A stretch of DNA of 64,000 nt from the NCBI RefSeq assembly GCF_009184545.1, contig NZ_QJOW01000001.1, forward strand, positions 62,001 through 126,000. Reading direction: 5' to 3'. The position numbers and the translations under genes were made by a program. The stretch comes from Halosegnis rubeus. GTDB taxonomy: Archaea > Halobacteriota > Halobacteria > Halobacteriales > Haloarculaceae. The notes under the pieces were generated by a model, which had not been told where the DNA came from, did no database searches, and worked only from the letters and a program-made list of their open reading frames with translations. Positions 51,068-59,798 of the stretch are shown here, one piece after another; position 1 is the first letter of the stretch, and each line of letters opens with the position of its first letter.

Positions 51068-51220
51068 ATGGAGCGATTCGAGTATCTGGCCTCCCAGTCG
51101 ACCGCGCGTGAGATACGAGCCCTCGCTCGCGAGTACGGACTGACGGAGAGTGAGGTACTCGACCAGCTCGTCGAGCTCGGTCTCGAAGAGCTGGAGGACG
51201 GCCGGCGCGTCGAACCCTGA
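51068..51220 (+). CDS. Small RHH-type DNA-binding protein (50 aa)
   Basis: MERFEYLASQSTAREIRALA then REYGLTESEVLDQLVELGLEE reads as a short strand followed by two helices, as in CopG/MetJ-type RHH regulators. The gene is below the usual size cut-off, but it has its own promoter and normal codon use. The likely role is repression of itself or of hisS just downstream (45 nt). Confidence 0.7.
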   Translation: MERFEYLASQSTAREIRALAREYGLTESEVLDQLVELGLEELEDGRRVEP

Positions 51221-51265
51221 CACCCGACCGTAGGACGTTTACGCCCGCCCGCGGAACCGACGCGT

Positions 51266-52540
51266 ATGTACGACCGGCTGAAGGGCTTTCGCGACTTCTA
51301 CCCCGAGGAGATGGCCGCTCGCCGCGAGATCATCGATACCGTCGAGGCGGCGTGTCGCCGCTACGGCTTCCGCGAGACGGCGAGTCCCCACCTCGAACGC
51401 GCCGAGATGTGGACCGACAAGTCCGGCGAGGACATCGTCGAGGAGCTGTACGCCTTCGAGGACAAAGGTGACCGCCACGTCACCCTCACGCCGGAGCTGA
51501 CCCCGACCGTCGCCCGCATGGTCGCGGCCAAACAGCAGGAGCTGTCGAAGCCGATCAAGTGGTTCTCGACGCGCCCGTTCTGGCGGTACGAGCAGGTCCA
51601 GCAGGGCCGATTCCGCGAGTTCTACCAGACCAACATCGACATCTTCGGGACGGACGACCCCCGTGCCGACGCCGAGGTCATCGCGCTCGGTGCACAGCTC
51701 CTCGTTGACTTGGGTCTCGACGCCGACGACTTCGAGTTCCGCGTCTCACACCGCGACATCCTCGGGGCCGTGCTCCGGAGCTTCGACGCCGACGTGGACG
51801 TGCCCGAGGCCGTCCGCGCCGTCGACAAGAGCGACAAGCTCGACGAGAACGAGTATCACGACCTCCTCGTGAACGCGGGCCTGAGCTACGAGCAGGCCGC
51901 GACCTTCGACGAGCGGCTCTCCGCGACGACCGTCGACACGCTCGATGCCCTCGCCGACTTCGCCGGCACCGAGGAGGCACACGAGGCCATCGACAATCTC
52001 GTCGCCGTCCTCGATGCGGTCGCGGAGTTCGGCGCGAGCGAGTACTGTGAGCTGTCGCTCGAAACCGCCCGCGGCTTCGACTACTACACGGGCGTCGTCT
52101 TCGAGTGTTTCGACGCGACCGGTGAGGTGTCACGCTCCGTCTTCGGCGGCGGGCGCTACGACGACCTCATCGAGTCCTTCGGCGGCGAGCCGACGCCGGC
52201 GGTCGGGTTCGCGCCCGGCTACGCGACGCTTCCACTCTTGCTCGAACGCGCCGGCGTCGCCCCCGACGAGTCGCTCTCGACCGACTACTACGTCCTGCAG
52301 GTGGGCGACACCGAATCCAAGGCGGCGAGTGTTACCCGCGAGCTTCGAGCACAGGGGTACGTCGTCGAGACCGACATCTCCGACCGGAGCTTCGGTGCCC
52401 AGCTCGGCTACGCCGACTCCATCAACGCAGAGACGGTCGTCATCGTCGGCGAGAACGACCTCGCGGACGGCAACTACACGTTGCGCGACATGGAGACGGG
52501 CGACCAGGAGACGGTCCCTGTCTCCGAGTTTCCCGAGTAG
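51266..52540 (+). CDS. hisS: Histidyl-tRNA synthetase
   Basis: Class II synthetase charging tRNA-His. The 424-residue protein begins KGFRDFYPEEMAARR, with motif 2 STRPFWRYEQVQQGRFREFYQ, the HisA boxes LSLETARGFDYYTGVVFE and FGGGRYDDLIE (motif 3 region), and a C-terminal anticodon-binding domain (VLQVGDTESKAASVTRELRA). Its stop directly abuts the truA ATG, so hisS and truA are co-translated. Confidence 0.97.
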   Translation: MYDRLKGFRDFYPEEMAARREIIDTVEAACRRYGFRETASPHLERAEMWTDKSGEDIVEELYAFEDKGDRHVTLTPELTPTVARMVAAKQQELSKPIKWFSTRPFWRYEQVQQGRFREFYQTNIDIFGTDDPRADAEVIALGAQLLVDLGLDADDFEFRVSHRDILGAVLRSFDADVDVPEAVRAVDKSDKLDENEYHDLLVNAGLSYEQAATFDERLSATTVDTLDALADFAGTEEAHEAIDNLVAVLDAVAEFGASEYCELSLETARGFDYYTGVVFECFDATGEVSRSVFGGGRYDDLIESFGGEPTPAVGFAPGYATLPLLLERAGVAPDESLSTDYYVLQVGDTESKAASVTRELRAQGYVVETDISDRSFGAQLGYADSINAETVVIVGENDLADGNYTLRDMETGDQETVPVSEFPE

Positions 52541-53341
52541 ATGCGCCGCGCGTTCCGGGTAGCGTACGACGGGACCGCCTACCGGGGCTTCCAGCGCCAG
52601 CCTCACGCGGAAACCGTCGAGAACGACCTGTTTCGGGCGCTTGCCGCACTCGGTGTGACCCCCGACCCGCAGGTCCCGCCGGACGGCTACGCGGCGGCGG
52701 GCCGGACCGACGCCGGCGTCTCCGCCCGCGCACAGACCGTCTCACTCGACTGCCCGGAGTGGCTCTCGCCCGTCGCGCTCAACAGCGAACTCCCGGCCGA
52801 CGTGCGGGCGTGGGCCAGCGCCGACGTGGCCGAGACGTTCCACGCCCAGTACGACGCCCGGTCGCGCCGGTACCGCTACTTCCTCCACGCGCCCGACGCT
52901 GCCGATAGCCGTGTCCAAGATGCGCTCGACCGCCTTGCCGGCAGTCACGACTTCCACAACCTCACGCCCGACGAGACCGGCACGGAACGCGACCTCCGGA
53001 CCGGGTTCGAGCGCGACGGCGAGTTCCTGGTGTGTACCTTCGAGGCGGGCGGGTTCCCACGGTCGTTCGTCCGGCGGGCGGTCCGGCTGGTCGAGTGGGT
53101 CGCGAGCGGTGAGCGCGACCCCGAATTCGTCGGCCGCGTGCTCGGCTCCGAGCCGGTGACCGGAGCCGACAGCTTCGGCGCGGCCCCGCCCGAACCGCTC
53201 GTGCTCGATTCGGTCGCCCACCCGGTTCGGTTCGAGCGCGACGAGCAGGCGGTCGCGTCGCTGGCGTCGGTGTTCGGGCGTCGACGGGTCGAACGACAGA
53301 CCGGTGCCCGCGTCGCGGACCGGCTCACCCGCACCGACTGA
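52541..53341 (+). CDS. truA: tRNA pseudouridine synthase TruA
   Basis: Isomerises uridine to pseudouridine at positions 38-40 of the tRNA anticodon stem. The 266-residue protein has FRVAYDGTAYRGFQRQ, the catalytic Asp57 in AAAGRTDAGVSARAQ, and RSRRYRYFLHAP, HDFHNL and SFVRRAVRLVEW in the second half. It starts immediately after hisS. Confidence 0.94.
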   Translation: MRRAFRVAYDGTAYRGFQRQPHAETVENDLFRALAALGVTPDPQVPPDGYAAAGRTDAGVSARAQTVSLDCPEWLSPVALNSELPADVRAWASADVAETFHAQYDARSRRYRYFLHAPDAADSRVQDALDRLAGSHDFHNLTPDETGTERDLRTGFERDGEFLVCTFEAGGFPRSFVRRAVRLVEWVASGERDPEFVGRVLGSEPVTGADSFGAAPPEPLVLDSVAHPVRFERDEQAVASLASVFGRRRVERQTGARVADRLTRTD

Positions 53342-53389
53342 GTTCGCGTACCGGTGGGTTTAGGCGACTCGCGGGCGCAATTTCTGCCG

Positions 53390-55180
53390 ATGAGTTCAGT
53401 CCCAGAACGCGGCGATATCGACGAGGAGTTCACGTGGGCACTAGAGGAGATGTTCGTCTCGGACGCGGAGTGGGAGGAGGCCTACGAGACGGTCGAGTCT
53501 CGGCTCGACGAGCTGAGCGCCTACGAGGGGCGGGTCACCGAGGACGCCGAGACCTTGCTCGACGTGCTGGAACTGCGCGAGGAGCTGATGCGAACCGTCG
53601 CGAACGTCACGTCCTACGCCCGGATGCGGTCGGACGAGGACACCCGGAATCAGGAGCATCAGGCCCTGAAGGCCCGCGCACAGTCGCTTGCGAGTGACGC
53701 CTCCAGCGCGGCGTCGTTCATCGAGCCGGAACTGCAACGCGCCTCCCGCAAGGAGCTGGACGCGTTCGTGGAGAGCGAGCCGGCACTCGACCAGTACGAC
53801 CATTATCTCGACGACGTGCTCCGGATGAAGCCGCACACGCGCTCGCCGGAGGTCGAGGAGGTGCTCGCCGACCTCTCGGAGGTGACTGGCGCACCTTCTG
53901 ACATCTACGGCATGCTGGCGAACGCGGATATGTCGTTCCCGGTCGTCGAGGGACCCGACGGCGACGAGATCGAGATCACCCAGTCCAACTTCACCACCCA
54001 CCTCAAGGACGAGGACCGCGCGTTCCGACAGCGCGTCTACGAGGGGTATATGGGCGAGTGGGGAGCGTTCCGAAACACGGTCGGCTCCTCGCTGAAGAAC
54101 AGCGTCACGGCCGACGTGAAGACCGCCCGCGCCCGCAACTACGAGACGGCCCGCGAGGCCGCCCTCGATGGGACGAACGTTCCGCCGGCCGTCTACGATA
54201 ACCTCGTCGAGACGGTCCGGGACAACGTCGACGTGCTCCAGCGCCACGTCGACCTGAAGCGCGACCGCTTGGGCGTCGACACGCTGGAGATGTACGACCT
54301 CTACACGCCGCTGACCGACGAGGAGCCGCCCGAAGTCCCGTACGAACAGGCGAAGGAGTGGATCATCGAGGCCGTCGCTCCACTCGGCGAGGAGTACCAG
54401 TCGCGACTGGCCGAGGGACTCGACTCGCGGTGGGTCGACGTGTACGAGAACAAGGGGAAGCGGTCGGGGGCCTACTCCGGTGGCACCTACGACAGCCAGC
54501 CGTACATCCTGATGAACTATCAGGACGACGCCACCTCGATGTTCACGCTCGCACACGAACTCGGCCACTCGATGCACTCCGAGCTGACGAGCGAGGAACA
54601 GCCGTACGTCTACTCCAACTACGAGATCTTCGTGGCCGAGGTCGCAAGCACCGTCAACGAGGCACTGCTCACCCACTACCTGCTCGACACCGTCGAGGAC
54701 GAGACGCTCCGGCGACACGTCCTCGATGAGTATCTCGAACGGTTCCGGTCGACGCTGTTCCGCCAGACTCTGTTTGCGGACTTCGAACACCAGATTCACA
54801 ACGTCGTGGAGGAGGGCGGCGCGCTCACGCCCGACGCGATGGACGAGATGTACGGCGACCTCAAGCGGGAGTTCTACGCGAACGCCAACGTAGACGACCA
54901 CATCGAGCGCGAGTGGATGCGCATCCCGCACTTCTACTACAACTACTACGTCTACCAGTACGCGACCGGTATCTCGGCGGCCAACGCCATCGTCGACCGC
55001 ATCCTCGAGGAAGGCGAGCCGGCGGCACGAGATTACCTCGACTTCCTGCGGCTCGGCTCGCGGGAGTACCCGCTTGAGTTGCTTGCCGGTGCGGGCGTCG
55101 ATATGCGCTCGCCCGAGGTCGTCGAGTCGGCAATCGAGGCGTACGACGGCTACGTCGCCGAGTTCGAACAGCTGTCCTGA
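53390..55180 (+). CDS. pepF: Oligoendopeptidase F
   Basis: M3-family zinc peptidase that cuts short peptides in the cytoplasm, 596 residues. Zinc motif HELGH is at 389-393 (LAHELGHSMHSEL), the third ligand Glu is in SNYEIFVAEVASTVNEALL, and IPHFYYNYYVYQYATG is the conserved substrate pocket. The ATG at 53390 is preferred to an earlier one at 53354 because family proteins start near here. Confidence 0.95.
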   Translation: MSSVPERGDIDEEFTWALEEMFVSDAEWEEAYETVESRLDELSAYEGRVTEDAETLLDVLELREELMRTVANVTSYARMRSDEDTRNQEHQALKARAQSLASDASSAASFIEPELQRASRKELDAFVESEPALDQYDHYLDDVLRMKPHTRSPEVEEVLADLSEVTGAPSDIYGMLANADMSFPVVEGPDGDEIEITQSNFTTHLKDEDRAFRQRVYEGYMGEWGAFRNTVGSSLKNSVTADVKTARARNYETAREAALDGTNVPPAVYDNLVETVRDNVDVLQRHVDLKRDRLGVDTLEMYDLYTPLTDEEPPEVPYEQAKEWIIEAVAPLGEEYQSRLAEGLDSRWVDVYENKGKRSGAYSGGTYDSQPYILMNYQDDATSMFTLAHELGHSMHSELTSEEQPYVYSNYEIFVAEVASTVNEALLTHYLLDTVEDETLRRHVLDEYLERFRSTLFRQTLFADFEHQIHNVVEEGGALTPDAMDEMYGDLKREFYANANVDDHIEREWMRIPHFYYNYYVYQYATGISAANAIVDRILEEGEPAARDYLDFLRLGSREYPLELLAGAGVDMRSPEVVESAIEAYDGYVAEFEQLS

Positions 55181-55239
55181 CGCCGCCGCCAGCTCGGAGA
55201 CCCAAAGACACATTTACGTCTCGCACCTATCTTCAGGAA

Positions 55240-56457
55240 ATGTCTCGCAGTCCATCGCTTCCCGAACGACCAACGCTGGACTTAGACCCCGAGATGTCGC
55301 GAGAGGAGCGGCTCGCCGCCTTGCGCGAGCACTTCGCCGACATCATGGGCGTTCACGACCAGCTCGCCACCCAACTCGAAGACGCCCGGAGCCAACAGGA
55401 CGACCTCCGCGGTGAGGTCGAACAGCTACAGCGCGAGAACGAGACGCTGAAGACGTCCTCGCTGTACATCGCGACCGTCGAGGAGGTCAACGACGACGAG
55501 GTCGTCCTCAAGCAGCACGGCAACAACCAGGAGGTCTTGACCAATCTCTCGCCGCGGCTCTCCGAGACGCTGGAGGCCGGCGACCGCGTCGCAATCAACG
55601 ACTCGTTCACCATCCAGCGCGTGCTCGACGACGAGACCGACGCCCGCGCACAGGCGATGCAGGTCACCGAGCAGCCGACCGCCGAGTACGGCGATATCGG
55701 CGGCATCGACGAGCAGGTCCAGGAGGTGCGCGAGGCCGTCGAGGACCCGCTCACTAACCCCGAACAGTTCGTCGAGGTCGGCATCGAGCCGCCCACTGGC
55801 GTCCTGCTCCACGGGCCACCGGGAACGGGCAAGACGATGCTCGCGAAGGCCGTCGCCAACGAGACCGACGCCACGTTCATCAAGATGGCCGGCTCCGAGC
55901 TGGTCCAGAAGTTCATCGGCGAGGGCGCACGGCTCGTGCGCGACCTGTTCGAACTCGCCGCCGAGAACGAACCCGCCATCATCTTCATCGACGAGATCGA
56001 CGCCATCGCCTCCAAGCGCACGGAGTCGAAGACGTCGGGCGATGCGGAGGTCCAGCGCACGATGATGCAGCTCCTATCGGAGATGGACGGCTTCGAGGCT
56101 CGCGGTGACATCTCGATCATCGCCGCGACCAACCGTTTCGACATGCTCGACCGCGCCATCCTCCGACCGGGCCGCTTCGACCGCCTCATCGAGGTGCCGG
56201 AGCCGACCGTCGAGGGGCGCGAGAAGATTCTCGCCATCCACACTCGCGACATGAACCTCGCCGACGAGGTCGACTTCGCCGACCTCGCGGGCAAGACCGA
56301 GGGCTTCTCCGGCGCGGAGCTGGAGTCGCTGTGTACCGAGGCCGGCATGTTCGCGATTCGCGACGAGCGAACCGAGGTCCACACGGAAGACTTCGAGGAG
56401 GCGCTGGAGAAGATCGACCGCGACGACTCCCCCGGCACGCCGATCGCCTTCCACTAA
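55240..56457 (+). CDS. pan: Proteasome-activating nucleotidase
   Basis: Hexameric AAA+ unfoldase that feeds substrates to the archaeal 20S proteasome. The 405-residue protein has an N-terminal coiled coil (about 20-75), an OB domain (80-135), Walker A GPPGTGKT near 193-200, Walker B IIFIDEID near 247-254, the SRH AATNRFDMLDRAILRPGRFD, and a C-terminal helical domain. The last residues are IAFH. The HbYX docking motif (hydrophobic-Tyr-any) is here Ala-Phe-His, with Phe for Tyr. The gene stands alone with a nested hairpin after it. Confidence 0.96.
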   Translation: MSRSPSLPERPTLDLDPEMSREERLAALREHFADIMGVHDQLATQLEDARSQQDDLRGEVEQLQRENETLKTSSLYIATVEEVNDDEVVLKQHGNNQEVLTNLSPRLSETLEAGDRVAINDSFTIQRVLDDETDARAQAMQVTEQPTAEYGDIGGIDEQVQEVREAVEDPLTNPEQFVEVGIEPPTGVLLHGPPGTGKTMLAKAVANETDATFIKMAGSELVQKFIGEGARLVRDLFELAAENEPAIIFIDEIDAIASKRTESKTSGDAEVQRTMMQLLSEMDGFEARGDISIIAATNRFDMLDRAILRPGRFDRLIEVPEPTVEGREKILAIHTRDMNLADEVDFADLAGKTEGFSGAELESLCTEAGMFAIRDERTEVHTEDFEEALEKIDRDDSPGTPIAFH

Positions 56458-56463
56458 CGCACC

Positions 56464-56529
56464 TTTTTGAACTTCGGGCTTCCTCGGCGCGGCGGAGCCG
56501 CGCCTGCGGGGAGCCACTCAGTTCAAAAA
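56464..56529 (+). terminator. Nested hairpin after the PAN gene
   Basis: Outer arms TTTTTGAACT (56464-56473) and AGTTCAAAAA (56520-56529) are perfect over 10 bp. Inside is GGCGCGGC (56486-56493) with GCCGCGCC (56497-56504) around GGA. It starts 6 nt after the stop. The outer T run and GC-rich inner stem fit transcription termination or 3'-end protection on both strands. Confidence 0.55.
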
Positions 56530-56600
56530 TCTGCATCAAAAACACACAGCCGTCGCTCACTCCGTTCGCGACGGTGAACCGCTCGCTCCGCGAGCGGATG

Positions 56601-57341
56601 CTACAGGGCGGTGGTGACAGCAGTCGAGACCGTGTTCACGACGGTCTCCCAGACGGAGACGTCAGTCACGAGCGACTGCAGCGTGTCGACGCCGAAGAAG
56701 GCGAACAGAATCGCGCCGGCGAAGTGGGCCTTTCTGGCGTTGAACCGGTGGCTGAATCGGTAGAAGACGAACGCGTTGACCAGACTCACCGGGATGATGG
56801 CCGCCATCTCGCCGACCCAGATGGCCGTGCCGTGGGCGTACTGGGTCGCGAGTCCGATGGTGACGAGCTGCGTCTTGTCGCCGAACTCGCCGACCGCCAT
56901 CAGCGCGAAGATGGGGAGAAAGCCGCCAAACAGGTTCGGCACGCGCCAGCCGACGACCGGGACGCGCACGTCGAGGTCGCCGCCGTCAGTGAGGTTCGCC
57001 CGGTCGCTGTCTACCGCTGTGGTCGTGTCCGTCCCGCGGCTCATCGCGTCGGGGTCGCTTCCGGGGGAGGGTGCGCTCCGGAATAGCGCCAGCGCGAAGC
57101 CGAGGAACAACAGCCCCGTCGCCGCGTCGAGATAGTAGCCCGGAACTGCCGTCTGTAACGCGCTGCCGAGGTGGACTTCGAGTGCAGTCCAGCCTGCGAA
57201 GGCTGCTCCCGCGGCGGCGACCACCATCAGCGGGTGGAACCGCGTCGACAGCCCCGCGATAATGAACTGCACCTTCTCCCCGGGCAACACCGTCAACTGG
57301 GCGATGAACGCGACGATAGCGACCTCTACCCACGGCGTCAC
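56601..57341 (-). CDS. TMEM165/GDT1-family cation transporter-like protein
   Basis: This 246-residue protein has six membrane helices in two halves. The second half keeps the family motif VGEFGDKTQLVTIGLA. The first half has the altered VLPGEKVQFIIAG instead of E-x-G-D-K-(T/S). The family exchanges Ca2+ or Mn2+ for H+. The two GTG candidates are at 57350 and 57341. A good Shine-Dalgarno GGAGGT (57351-57356) is 9 nt before 57341 and would overlap nothing there, so 57341 is chosen. Confidence 0.85.
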   Translation of the reverse strand: MTPWVEVAIVAFIAQLTVLPGEKVQFIIAGLSTRFHPLMVVAAAGAAFAGWTALEVHLGSALQTAVPGYYLDAATGLLFLGFALALFRSAPSPGSDPDAMSRGTDTTTAVDSDRANLTDGGDLDVRVPVVGWRVPNLFGGFLPIFALMAVGEFGDKTQLVTIGLATQYAHGTAIWVGEMAAIIPVSLVNAFVFYRFSHRFNARKAHFAGAILFAFFGVDTLQSLVTDVSVWETVVNTVSTAVTTAL

Positions 57342-57459
57342 GATACCCACACCTCCCGAAGCGAGTTCACCATTCCACTACGAAAGGTTAGATACGTCTA
57401 ATTACTAAACCGCTGGGATACCGGGAGATGTTATACCCATCGTCGCCGTGGCGTCGTGT

Positions 57460-58398
57460 ATGCGACGGTTCGCCGTGGTCTGTCTCGTCCTGCTGGCCGG
57501 CTGCGTCGGGACGCCGGTGAGTGACGCACCGACGGAGTCTGTCGGGTCGACGCCGCCGCCCGACGCGACGACGACAGCGACGCCCACGCTGCCGGACACC
57601 TCTCTGACGGTCACCGTCACCCGGGTCGTGGACGGCGATACGCTCGATATCGTGTACGACAACGGGACGGAAGATACGCTCAGACTCGTCGGTGTCGACA
57701 CGCCCGAGGTGTACAGCGAGAACGACCCGGCGGAGTTCGAGGGAATCCCCGAGACGCAGGTCGGCCGCGACTGTCTCCGTCGGTGGGGTGAACGCGCGAG
57801 CGACCGGATGAGTCGCCTCGACGGCGAAACCGTCCGGCTCGCGTTCGATGAGTCCCTCGAGACGCGGGGCTACTACGACCGGCTGCTCGTCTACGTAGTC
57901 CACGACGGGCGGAACGTCAACTACGGGCTGGTCGCCAACGGCTACGCCCGGGTCTACGACTCCGACTTCTCGCGGGGCGGTGAGTTCTACGCCGCCGAGT
58001 CACAGGCGATGACGCGAGCGACCGGACTGTGGACCTGTGCAAGCGAGGGGGGAGAGACTGACGCGGCGAACGACGGACCACTCGCTATCGAGGTGCACGC
58101 CGACGCGGCCGGCAACGACAACGAGAACCTGAACGACGAGTACGTCGATTTCACGAACACCGGCGGCGACCCGCTCGTGCTCGACGGCTGGACGGTCGCC
58201 GACGCGGCCGACCACGAGCACACCTTCGAGAGCCTGACGCTCGCGCCCGGTGCGTCGGTGCGACTCCACACAGGGAGCGGTGACGACCGCGGAGGGCACC
58301 GCTACTGGGAGGCATCGGGTGCAATCTGGAACAACGGCGGCGACACGGTGACCGTCACCGCCGAAAACGGCACCGTCGTTGCCGAGGCGAACTACTGA
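57460..58398 (+). CDS. Secreted lipoprotein nuclease: thermonuclease domain plus lamin-tail domain
   Basis: This 312-residue protein has a signal peptide with lipobox (VCLVLLAGC, Cys near 15), a Thr/Pro/acidic linker, an SNase domain at about 50-190 (VTRVVDGDTLDIVYDNG, LRLVGVDTPEVYSEN, GYYDRLLVYVVHDGRNVNYGLVANGYARVY) and a C-terminal lamin-tail/Ig-like domain (NLNDEYVDFTNTGGDPLVLDGWTVAD). The catalytic Arg/Glu/Arg pattern can be followed except that I cannot place each residue with certainty. It would degrade external DNA or RNA at the cell surface. The ATG at 57460 starts the signal peptide. Confidence 0.9.
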   Translation: MRRFAVVCLVLLAGCVGTPVSDAPTESVGSTPPPDATTTATPTLPDTSLTVTVTRVVDGDTLDIVYDNGTEDTLRLVGVDTPEVYSENDPAEFEGIPETQVGRDCLRRWGERASDRMSRLDGETVRLAFDESLETRGYYDRLLVYVVHDGRNVNYGLVANGYARVYDSDFSRGGEFYAAESQAMTRATGLWTCASEGGETDAANDGPLAIEVHADAAGNDNENLNDEYVDFTNTGGDPLVLDGWTVADAADHEHTFESLTLAPGASVRLHTGSGDDRGGHRYWEASGAIWNNGGDTVTVTAENGTVVAEANY

Positions 58399-58853
58399 GG
58401 GTTCTTCCGTTCGAGGTCGCTTCCGCAGATCTCACACCGTTCGCGGTGCGTGCCGTACACGCGGCCACAGCCCTGACACTGGTAGTCCCAGTCGCGTCGC
58501 TCTTCGATGCCCTCCTTCGAGACGCTTTCCGTCGTCACGTCGAGTTCGTTGGCGACGTTTTGCATCGCGTAGTCGTCGGTGACGAGGACGGCGTCCAGTT
58601 CGAACGCGGCCGCGAGCAGCCGGCGGTCCACGTCCGATATCTCGGTGAAATCGCCGGTGGTGCGGGCGGCCCGCTCCACCTGTGTCTGTGGTCCCTCGCC
58701 GGGGACGTGGAGCCGCATTCCAGCGCCTTCGAGGGCGTCGAACCGATATCCGGAGGCGTCGTCGGTGAGCTCCTCGCGCACGGCCGGGACCGTCACCATC
58801 TCGTCGTCGGTGGTGTAGTCGTCGATGAACGCTGAAGCGTCGAGTACGCGCAT
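58392..58853 (-). CDS. nob1: rRNA endonuclease Nob1
   Basis: PIN-domain enzyme that makes the final cut at the 3' end of 16S rRNA. The 153-residue protein has the PIN acidic sites D5 (VLDASAFID), Glu in AVREELTDD, Asp in ISDVDRRLLAAA and Asp in LVTDDYAMQNVA. The C-terminal zinc ribbon is CQGCGRVYG ... CEICGSDL. It is adjacent to the PRC-barrel gene (its ATG abuts that stop), and the pair is co-oriented. It overlaps the nuclease gene by 7 nt convergently. Confidence 0.93.
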   Translation of the reverse strand: MRVLDASAFIDDYTTDDEMVTVPAVREELTDDASGYRFDALEGAGMRLHVPGEGPQTQVERAARTTGDFTEISDVDRRLLAAAFELDAVLVTDDYAMQNVANELDVTTESVSKEGIEERRDWDYQCQGCGRVYGTHRERCEICGSDLERKNPQ

Positions 58854-59090
58854 CTAGCGGGCGACGACGATGTGGTCTTTGACTGCCTGCACGTTGGAGA
58901 CGGGAATCTCGATGCGCCCGCGGTCGTTGACGCGGTGGCCGGAGCCGACGCCCTCTAGGGGGTCGACGAGGAGATGCTGGAGCGAGCCGTTCTTGAAGCT
59001 CATCGTGACGTTGTACAGCGTGCCGATTTCGGAGCCGTCGCTTCCGACGACGCGCTTGTCCGAGAGGTTCTCCGCGAGTATCTCCGTCAT
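58854..59090 (-). CDS. PRC-barrel domain protein
   Basis: This 78-residue protein is a single PRC barrel: LAENLSDKRVVGSDGSEIGTLYNVTMSFKNGSLQHLLVDP, then GRIEIPVSNVQAVKDHIVVA. Archaeal stand-alone PRC barrels are abundant and some take part in cell division (CdpB-like) or RNA metabolism. The start at 59090 is the only one fitting the domain. It precedes nob1 and is probably co-transcribed. Confidence 0.88.
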   Translation of the reverse strand: MTEILAENLSDKRVVGSDGSEIGTLYNVTMSFKNGSLQHLLVDPLEGVGSGHRVNDRGRIEIPVSNVQAVKDHIVVAR

Positions 59091-59201
59091 ATCTCTCCGT
59101 ATGCACGCCAGTACATAAACGACAGGGGGGCGTCGGACGCGCGTCAGCCACAGAGATCCACCCTGCAGTAGATGTATGACGCAGGAGCACCAATAGCACG
59201 T

Positions 59202-59744
59202 ATGCAGCGCCGCAGGTTTCTCACACGAATCGCACCGGTTGGACTCCTCGCACTCGCCGGCTGTAGCAGCGACGAGCCTGCCGATACGGCGACCGAGACA
59301 GCGACCGAGACGGCAACAGAGACCGCAACAGCGACCGAGACGCCGACCCAAACGGCGACGCCAACGGCCACCGACACGACCGGTGACGGCAGTGGCGGTG
59401 GCTACGGCGGCTACGGGGACGAAGACACGTCGACCGCAACCCAGACCGCGACAGCGACAGACGTTCCACAGACCGTGACCGTTGCACCTGACGGGAATCT
59501 CCAGTTCAGCCCGGCATCGTTCACGATTGCGGCCGGCGACACCGTCCGCTGGGTGTGGGACGAGTCGGGCCACAACGTCTCGCCGGGGTCGGTCCCATCC
59601 GGCGCTGAGTGGGACGGTCGCGACGGCGACGTGTACCCGTCGGGGACGACTTACACGCACACCTTCGAGACGACCGGAACGTACGAATACCACTGTGACC
59701 CACACGAGACCGCGGATATGGTCGGCTCGTTCACCGTCGAGTAG
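59202..59744 (+). CDS. Halocyanin-like blue copper lipoprotein
   Basis: This 180-residue protein has a Tat-type signal (RRRFLTRIAP) and lipobox LALAGC, so it would be an anchored exported protein. A Thr/Ala-rich low-complexity linker with a Gly/Tyr run (GGYGGYGDED) precedes the plastocyanin domain (about 95-180). The copper ligands are His in ESGHNVSPG, Cys and His in YHCDPHETADM, and the Met of DMVG. It acts as a small electron carrier on the outer face. The ATG at 59202 begins the signal peptide. Confidence 0.92.
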   Translation: MQRRRFLTRIAPVGLLALAGCSSDEPADTATETATETATETATATETPTQTATPTATDTTGDGSGGGYGGYGDEDTSTATQTATATDVPQTVTVAPDGNLQFSPASFTIAAGDTVRWVWDESGHNVSPGSVPSGAEWDGRDGDVYPSGTTYTHTFETTGTYEYHCDPHETADMVGSFTVE

Positions 59745-59798
59745 CGCGTTCTGAAAGAGTTATCTGTCGGCGGCGGCGAGCGTACCTAAGAACGTCTC

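Noticed and set aside
53441-55213. 590-codon minus-strand frame opposite pepF
   Set aside because: Antisense shadow of pepF with no recognisable domain and no promoter.
59279-59470. Short repeated ACCGAGAC-type units that might look like a CRISPR or tandem repeat
   Set aside because: They encode the Thr/Ala-rich linker of the halocyanin in frame. The units are irregular and have no unique spacers.
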